Assembly (NCBI GenBank): GCA_036245805.1
Contig: BTRK01000004.1
Span: forward strand, 28,877,541-28,941,540
From: Pristionchus mayeri
Taxonomy: Eukaryota; Nematoda; Chromadorea; Rhabditida; Neodiplogasteridae
Direction of reading: 5' to 3'
Length of the DNA stretch: 64,000 nucleotides
A program made the translations under genes and the position numbers. Below, in pieces: positions 57,101-64,000 of the stretch (position 1 is the first letter of the stretch; every line of letters begins with the position of its first letter). A model generated the notes under the pieces. That model searched no databases. It saw only the letters and a list, made by a program, of their open reading frames with translations, and was not told where the DNA came from.

Positions 57101-60100
57101 CTCTCCTCATTCATCGATTGCTCGCTCGCGTCTGATGGCATTTGCTGCTGAACTGATCCTATTGCTGGTTCTAAACCGAATGAACCTTCCAATAATATGA
57201 TCAGATCTTGCATTGCCATCGCGATTTCTCCCCTTCTCTCCTCATTCATCGATTGCTCGCTCGCGTCCGATGGCATTTGCTGCTGAACTGATCCTATTGC
57301 TGGTTCTGAACCGAATGAACCTTCCAATAATATGATCAGATCTTGCATTGCCATCGCGATTTCTCTCCTTCTCTCCTCATTCATCGATTGTTCGCTCGCG
57401 TCTGATGGCATTTGCTGCTGAACTGATCCTATTGCTGGTTCTGAACCGAATGAACCTTCCAATAATATGATCAGATCTTGCATTGCCATCGCGATTTCTC
57501 TCCTTCTCTCCTCATTCATCGATTGTTCGCTCGCGTCTGATGGCATTTGCTGCTGAACTGATCCTTTTGCTGGTTCTAAACCGAATGAACCTTCCAATAA
57601 TATGATCAGATCTTGCATTGCCATCTCGATTTCTCCCCTTCTCTCCTCATTCATCGATTGCTCGCTCGCGTCCGATGGCATTTGCTGCTGAACTGATCCT
57701 ATTGCTGGTTCTGAACCGACTGAACCTTCCAATAATTTGATCAGATCTTGCATTGCCATCGCGATTTCTCTCCTTCTCTCCTCATTCATCGATTGCTCGC
57801 TCGCGGTCCGATGGTATTTGCTGCTGAACTGATCCTATTGCTGGTTCTGAACCGAATGAACCTTCCAATAATTTGATCAGATCTTGCATTGCCATCGCGA
57901 TTTCTCTCCTTCTCTCCTCATTCATCGATTGCTCGCTCGCGGTCCGATGGTATTTGCTGCTGAACTGATCCTATTGCTCGTTCTGAACCGAATGAACCTT
58001 CCAATAATTTGATCAGATGTTGCATTGCCATCGCGATTTCTCTCATTCTCTCCTCATTCATCGATTGCTCGCTCGCGGTCCGACGGTATTTGCTGCTGAA
58101 CTGATCCTATTGCTGGTTCTGAACCGAATGAACCTTCCAATGATATGATCAGATCTTGCATTGCCATCGCGATTTCTCCCCTTCTCTCCTCATCCATCGA
58201 TTGCTCGCTCGCGGTCCGACGGTATTTGCTGCTGAACTGATCCTATTGCTGGTTCTGAACCGAATGAACCTTCCAATGATTTGATCAGATCTTGCATTGC
58301 CATCGCGATTTCTCTCCTTCTCTCCTCATTCATCGATTGCTCGCTCGCGTCTGATGGCATTTGCTGCTGAACTGATCCTATTGCTGGTTCTGAACCGAAT
58401 GAACCTTCCAATAATATGATCAGATCTTGCATTGCCATCGCGATTTCTCTCCTTCTGTCCTCATTCATCGATTGTTCGCTCGCGTCTGATGGCATTTGCT
58501 GCTGAACTGATCCTTTTGCTGGTTCTAAACCGAATGAACCTTCCAATAATATGATCAGATCTTGCATTGCCATCTCGATTTCTCCCCTTCTCTCCTCATT
58601 CATCGATTGCTCGCTCGCGTCCGATGGCATTTGCTGCTGAACTGATCCTATTGCTGGTTCTGAACCGACTGAACCTTCCAATAATTTGATCAGATCTTGC
58701 ATTGCCATCGCGATTTCTCTCCTTCTCTCCTCATTCATCGATTGCTCGCTCGCGGTCCGATGGTATTTGCTGCTGAACTGATCCTATTGCTGGTTCTGAA
58801 CCGAATGAACCTTCCAATAATTTGATCAGATCTTGCATTGCCATCGCGATTTCTCTCCTTCTCTCCTCATTCATCGATTGCTCGCTCGCGGTCCGATGGT
58901 ATTTGCTGCTGAACTGATCCTATTGCTCGTTCTGAACCGAATGAACCTTCCAATAATTTGATCAGATGTTGCATTGCCATCGCGATTTCTCTCATTCTCT
59001 CCTCATTCATCGATTGCTCGCTCGCGGTCCGACGGTATTTGCTGCTGAACTGATCCTATTGCTGGTTCTGAACCGAATGAACCTTCCAATGATATGATCA
59101 GATCTTGCATTGCCATCGCGATTTCTCCCCTTCTCTCCTCATCCATCGATTGCTCGCTCGCGGTCCGACGGTATTTGCTGCTGAACTGATCCTATTGCTG
59201 GTTCTGAACCGAATGAACCTTCCAATGATATGATCAGATCTTGCATTGCCATCGCGATTTCTCTCCTTCTCTCCTCATTCATCGATTGCTCGCTCGCGTC
59301 TGATGGCATTTGCTGCTGAACTGATCCTATTGCTGGTTCTGAACCGAATGAACCTTCCAATAATATGATCAGATCTTGCATTGCCATCGCGATTTCTCTC
59401 CTTCTCTCCTCATTCATCGATTGTTCGCTCGCGTCTGATGGCATTTGCTGCTGAACTGATCCTTTTGCTGGTTCTAAACCGAATGAACCTTCCAATAATA
59501 TGATCAGATCTTGCATTGCCATCTCGATTTCTCCCCTTCTCTCCTCAATCATCGATTGCTCGCTCGCGTCCGATGGCATTTGCTGCTGAACTGATCCTAT
59601 TGCTGGTTCTGAACCGACTGAACCTTCCAATAATTTGATCAGATCTTGCATTGCCATCGCGATTTCTCTCCTTCTCTCCTCATTCATCGATTGCTCGCTC
59701 GCGGTCCGATGGTATTTGCTGCTGAACTGATCCTATTGCTGGTTCTGAACCGAATGAACCTTCCAATAATTTGATCAGATCTTGCATTGCCATCGCGATT
59801 TCTCTCCTTCTCTCCTCATTCATCGATTGCTCGCTCGCGGTCCGATGGTATTTGCTGCTGAACTGATCCTATTGCTCGTTCTGAACCGAATGAACCTTCC
59901 AATAATTTGATCAGATGTTGCATTGCCATCGCGATTTCTCTCATTCTCTCCTCATTCATCGATTGCTCGCTCGCGGTCCGACGGTATTTGCTGCTGAACT
60001 GATCCTATTGCTGGTTCTGAACCGAATGAACCTTCCAATGATATGATCAGATCTTGCATTGCCATCGCGATTTCTCCCCTTCTCTCCTCATCCATCGATT

Positions 60101-63100
60101 GCTCGCTCGCGGTCCGACGGTATTTGCTGCTGAACTGATCCTATTGCTGGTTCTGAACCGAATGAACCTTCCAATGATTTGATCAGATCTTGCATTGCCA
60201 TCGCGATTTCTCCCCTTCTCTCCTCATTCATCGATTGCTCGCTCGCGTCCGATGGTATTTGCTGCTGAACTAATCCTATTGCTGGTTCTGAACCGAATGA
60301 ACCTTCCAATAATATGATCAGATCTTGCATTGCCATCGCGATTTCTCCCCTTCTCTCCTCATTCATCGATTGCTCGCTCGCGGTCCGATGGTATTTGCTG
60401 CTGAACTGATCCTATTGCTGGTTCTGAACCGACTGAACCTTCCAATAATTTGATCAGATCTTGCATTGCCATCGCGATTTCCCTCCTTCTCTCCTCATTC
60501 ATCGATTGCTCGCTCGCGTCTGATGGCATTTGCTGCTGAACTGATCCTATTGCTGGTTCTAAACCGAATGAACCTTCCAATAATATGATCAGATCTTGCA
60601 TTGCCATCTCGATTTCTCCCCTTTTCTCCTCATTCATCGATTGCTCGCTCGCGTCCGATGGCATTTGCTGCTGAACTGATCCTATTGCTGGTTCTGAACC
60701 GAATGAACCTTCTAATAATATGATCAGATCTTGCATTGCCATCGCGATTTCTCTCCTTCTCTCCTCATTCATCGATTGCTCGCTCGCGGTCCGATGGTAT
60801 TTGCTGCTGAACTGATCCTATTGCTGGTTCTGAACCGAATGAACCTTCCAATAATTTGATCAGATCTTGCATTGCCATCGCGATTTCTCTGCTTCTCTCC
60901 TCATTCATCGATTGCTCGCTCGCGTCTGATGGCATTTGCTGCTGAACTGATCCTATTGCTGGTTCTAAACCGAATGAACCTTCCAATAATATGATCAGAT
61001 CTTGCATTGCCATCGCGATTTCTCCCCTTCTCTCCTCATTCATCGATTGCTCGCTCGCGTCCGATGGCATTTGCTGCTGAACTGATCCTATTGCTGGTTC
61101 TGAACCGAATGAACCTTCCAATAATATGATCAGATCTTGCATTGCCATCGCGATTTCTCTCCTTCTCTCCTCATTCATCGATTGTTCGCTCGCGTCTGAT
61201 GGCATTTGCTGCTGAACTGATCCTATTGCTGGTTCTGAACCGAATGAACCTTCCAATAATATGATCAGATCTTGCATTGCCATCGCGATTTCTCTCCTTC
61301 TCTCCTCATTCATCGATTGTTCGCTCGCGTCTGATGGCATTTGCTGCTGAACTGATCCTTTTGCTGGTTCTAAACCGAATGAACCTTCCAATAATATGAT
61401 CAGATCTTGCATTGCCATCTCGATTTCTCCCCTTCTCTCCTCATTCATCGATTGCTCGCTCGCGTCCGATGGCATTTGCTGCTGAACTGATCCTATTGCT
61501 GGTTCTGAACCGACTGAACCTTCCAATAATTTGATCAGATCTTGCATTGCCATCGCGATTTCTCTCCTTCTCTCCTCATTCATCGATTGCTCGCTCGCGG
61601 TCCGATGGTATTTGCTGCTGAACTGATCCTATTGCTGGTTCTGAACCGAATGAACCTTCCAATAATATGATCAGATCTTGCATTGCCATCTCGATTTCTC
61701 CCCTTCTCTCCTCATTCATCGATTGTTCGCTCGCGTCTGATGGCATTTGCTGCTGAACTGATCCTTTTGCTGGTTCTAAACCGAATGAACCTTCCAATAA
61801 TATGATCAGATCTTGCATTGCCATCTCGATTTCTCCCCTTCTCTCCTCATTCATCGATTGCTCGCTCGCGTCCGATGGCATTTGCTGCTGAACTGATCCT
61901 ATTGCTGGTTCTGAACCGACTGAACCTTCCAATAATTTGATCAGATCTTGCATTGCCATCGCGATTTCTCTCCTTCTCTCCTCATTCATCGATTGCTCGC
62001 TCGCGGTCCGATGGTATTTGCTGCTGAACTGATCCTATTGCTGGTTCTGAACCGAATGAACCTTCCAATAATATGATCAGATCTTGCATTGCCATCTCGA
62101 TTTCTCCCCTTCTCTCCTCATTCATCGATTGTTCGCTCGCGTCTGATGGCATTTGCTGCTGAACTGATCCTTTTGCTGGTTCTAAACCGAATGAACCTTC
62201 CAATAATATGATCAGATCTTGCATTGCCATCTCGATTTCTCCCCTTCTCTCCTCATTCATCGATTGCTCGCTCGCGTCCGATGGCATTTGCTGCTGAACT
62301 GATCCTATTGCTGGTTCTGAACCGAATGAACCTTCCAATAATTTGATCAGATCTTGCATTGCCATCGCGATTTCTCTGCTTCTCTCCTCATTCATCGATT
62401 GCTCGCTCGCGTCTGATGGCATTTGCTGCTGAACTGATCCTATTGCTGGTTCTAAACCGAATGAACCTTCCAATAATATGATCAGATCTTGCATTGCCAT
62501 CGCGATTTCTCCCCTTCTCTCCTCATTCATCGATTGCTCGCTCGCGTCCGATGGCATTTGCTGCTGAACTGATCCTATTGCTGGTTCTGAACCGAATGAA
62601 CCTTCCAATAATATGATCAGATCTTGCATTGCCATCGCGATTTCTCTCCTTCTCTCCTCATTCATCGATTGTTCGCTCGCGTCTGATGGCATTTGCTGCT
62701 GAACTGATCCTATTGCTGGTTCTGAACCGAATGAACCTTCCAATAATATGATCAGATCTTGCATTGCCATCGCGATTTCTCTCCTTCTCTCCTCATTCAT
62801 CGATTGTTCGCTCGCGTCTGATGGCATTTGCTGCTGAACTGATCCTTTTGCTGGTTCTAAACCGAATGAACCTTCCAATAATATGATCAGATCTTGCATT
62901 GCCATCTCGATTTCTCCCCTTCTCTCCTCATTCATCGATTGCTCGCTCGCGTCCGATGGCATTTGCTGCTGAACTGATCCTATTGCTGGTTCTGAACCGA
63001 CTGAACCTTCCAATAATTTGATCAGATCTTGCATTGCCATCGCGATTTCTCTCCTTCTCTCCTCATTCATCGATTGTTCGCTCGCGTCTGATGGCATTTG

Positions 63101-64000
63101 CTGCTGAACTGATCCTTTTGCTGGTTCTAAACCGAATGAACCTTCCAATAATATGATCAGATCTTGCATTGCCATCTCGATTTCTCCCCTTCTCTCCTCA
63201 TTCATCGATTGCTCGCTCGCGTCCGATGGCATTTGCTGCTGAACTGATCCTATTGCTGGTTCTGAACCGACTGAACCTTCCAATAATTTGATCAGATCTT
63301 GCATTGCCATCGCGATTTCTCTCCTTCTCTCCTCATTCATCGATTGCTCGCTCGCGGTCCGATGGTATTTGCTGCTGAACTGATCCTATTGCTGGTTCTG
63401 AACCGAATGAACCTTCCAATAATATGATCAGATCTTGCATTGCCATCTCGATTTCTCCCCTTCTCTCCTCATTCATCGATTGCTCGCTCGCGTCCGATGG
63501 CATTTGCTGCTGAACTGATCCTATTGCTGGTTCTGAACCGACTGAACCTTCCAATAATTTGATCAGATCTTGCATTGCCATCGCGATTTCTCTCCTTCTC
63601 TCCTCATTCATCGATTGCTCGCTCGCGGTCCGATGGTATTTGCTGCTGAACTGATCCTATTGCTGGTTCTGAACCGAATGAACCTTCCAATAATATGATC
63701 AGATCTTGCATTGCCATCTCGATTTCTCCCCTTCTCTCCTCATTCATCGATTGTTCGCTCGCGTCTGATGGCATTTGCTGCTGAACTGATCCTTTTGCTG
63801 GTTCTAAACCGAATGAACCTTCCAATAATATGATCAGATCTTGCATTGCCATCTCGATTTCTCCCCTTCTCTCCTCATTCATCGATTGCTCGCTCGCGTC
63901 CGATGGCATTTGCTGCTGAACTGATCCTATTGCTGGTTCTGAACCGAATGAACCTTCCAATAATTTGATCAGATCTTGCATTGCCATCGCGATTTCTCTC
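45187..64000 (-). repeat. 135/136/138-bp satellite array, about 138 monomers, runs off the window
   Basis: From about 45187 to the right edge the sequence is a continuous tandem array. Read on minus, a 135-bp monomer encodes 45 residues beginning MNEERRREIAMAMQDLI, continuing LLEGSFGSEPAIGSVQQQ and ending MPSDASEQS. A 138-bp form adds Arg (SDARSEQS). A 136-bp form has one extra C (GGACCGCG versus GGACGCG), turning the end into PSDRERAIDE-stop; the TGA overlaps the next monomer's ATG (GATGAATGAG). The longest uninterrupted frame is 452 codons (63340-61982). Higher-order periods are seen: 274 bp dimers (49480-51949), 957 bp (49754 to 50711), 949 bp (58190, 59139, 60088) and 3,794 bp (56971 to 60765). 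The plus strand also has open frames, as expected for a repetitive sequence. Whether it is transcribed is unknown; satellite DNA is the default reading. Confidence 0.93.

Noticed and set aside
45187..64000. Regular spacing suggesting a CRISPR-like array
   Set aside because: There are no unique spacers: the whole 135-138-bp monomer repeats, and the genome is eukaryotic.
1..64000. tRNA, rRNA or other structured RNA genes
   Set aside because: I looked for cloverleaf A/B-box patterns and rRNA-like conserved blocks by eye and found none I could defend; a covariance-model scan would be needed to exclude them.

Overview
The window looks like a nuclear contig from a nematode, probably a free-living rhabditid or diplogastrid; the genus cannot be decided from the sequence alone. 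The evidence is compact spliced genes with introns mostly of 28-70 nt, pyrimidine-tract acceptors directly upstream of start codons (as in spliced-leader trans-splicing), a muscle troponin T, a Spinster-like transporter, expanded F-box and small secreted cysteine-rich families, a nematode-type fibronectin-I-like secreted protein, and LINE fragments. I rebuilt gene models by hand from splice sites and reading phase; most exon sets sum to an exact multiple of three.

Layout. 1-6 kb: an amidoxime-reducing (MARC/MOSC) protein cut by the left edge, a divergent 61-residue membrane protein, a wrecked copy of a secreted Cys-rich gene, an F-box gene, and the intact secreted Cys-rich gene with a GATA-rich upstream region. 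6.8-8.8 kb: complete troponin T (411 aa, 13 exons). 9.4-14.6 kb: a 498-aa Spinster-like MFS transporter whose third intron (2.77 kb) holds a 2.5-kb pyrimidine satellite. 15-20.6 kb: an F-box gene, a secreted Fn-I-like protein, a putative small secreted protein and a short-chain dehydrogenase (327 aa). 21-27.2 kb: two paralogous F-box genes with matching intron phases; one carries a dead antisense LINE and a small inverted-repeat transposon in its introns. 27.5-30.6 kb: small putative genes and long gene-free DNA.

30.7-42.9 kb is a large palindrome. A mucin-like secreted protein gene (437 aa) and a small secreted Cys-rich gene (114 aa) occur twice, head to head around a 4-nt spacer at 37,652-37,655. 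The left arm also carries a 1,699-bp tandem duplication with an RTE-type LINE 3' fragment. The distal mucin copy lacks its signal-peptide exon and has a frameshift, so it is a pseudogene; the distal copy of the small secreted gene appears intact. A second mucin-like gene (263 aa) lies just beyond at 43.3-44.5 kb.

45.2 kb to the right edge is one satellite array of about 138 monomers of 135, 136 or 138 bp. It has higher-order periods (274, 949, 957 and about 3,794 bp) and a repeat-protein frame on the minus strand that the 136-bp monomers break. No coherent metabolic pathway links the genes. The themes are secreted or extracellular Cys/Ser/Thr-rich proteins, F-box adaptors, and very active repeat dynamics.
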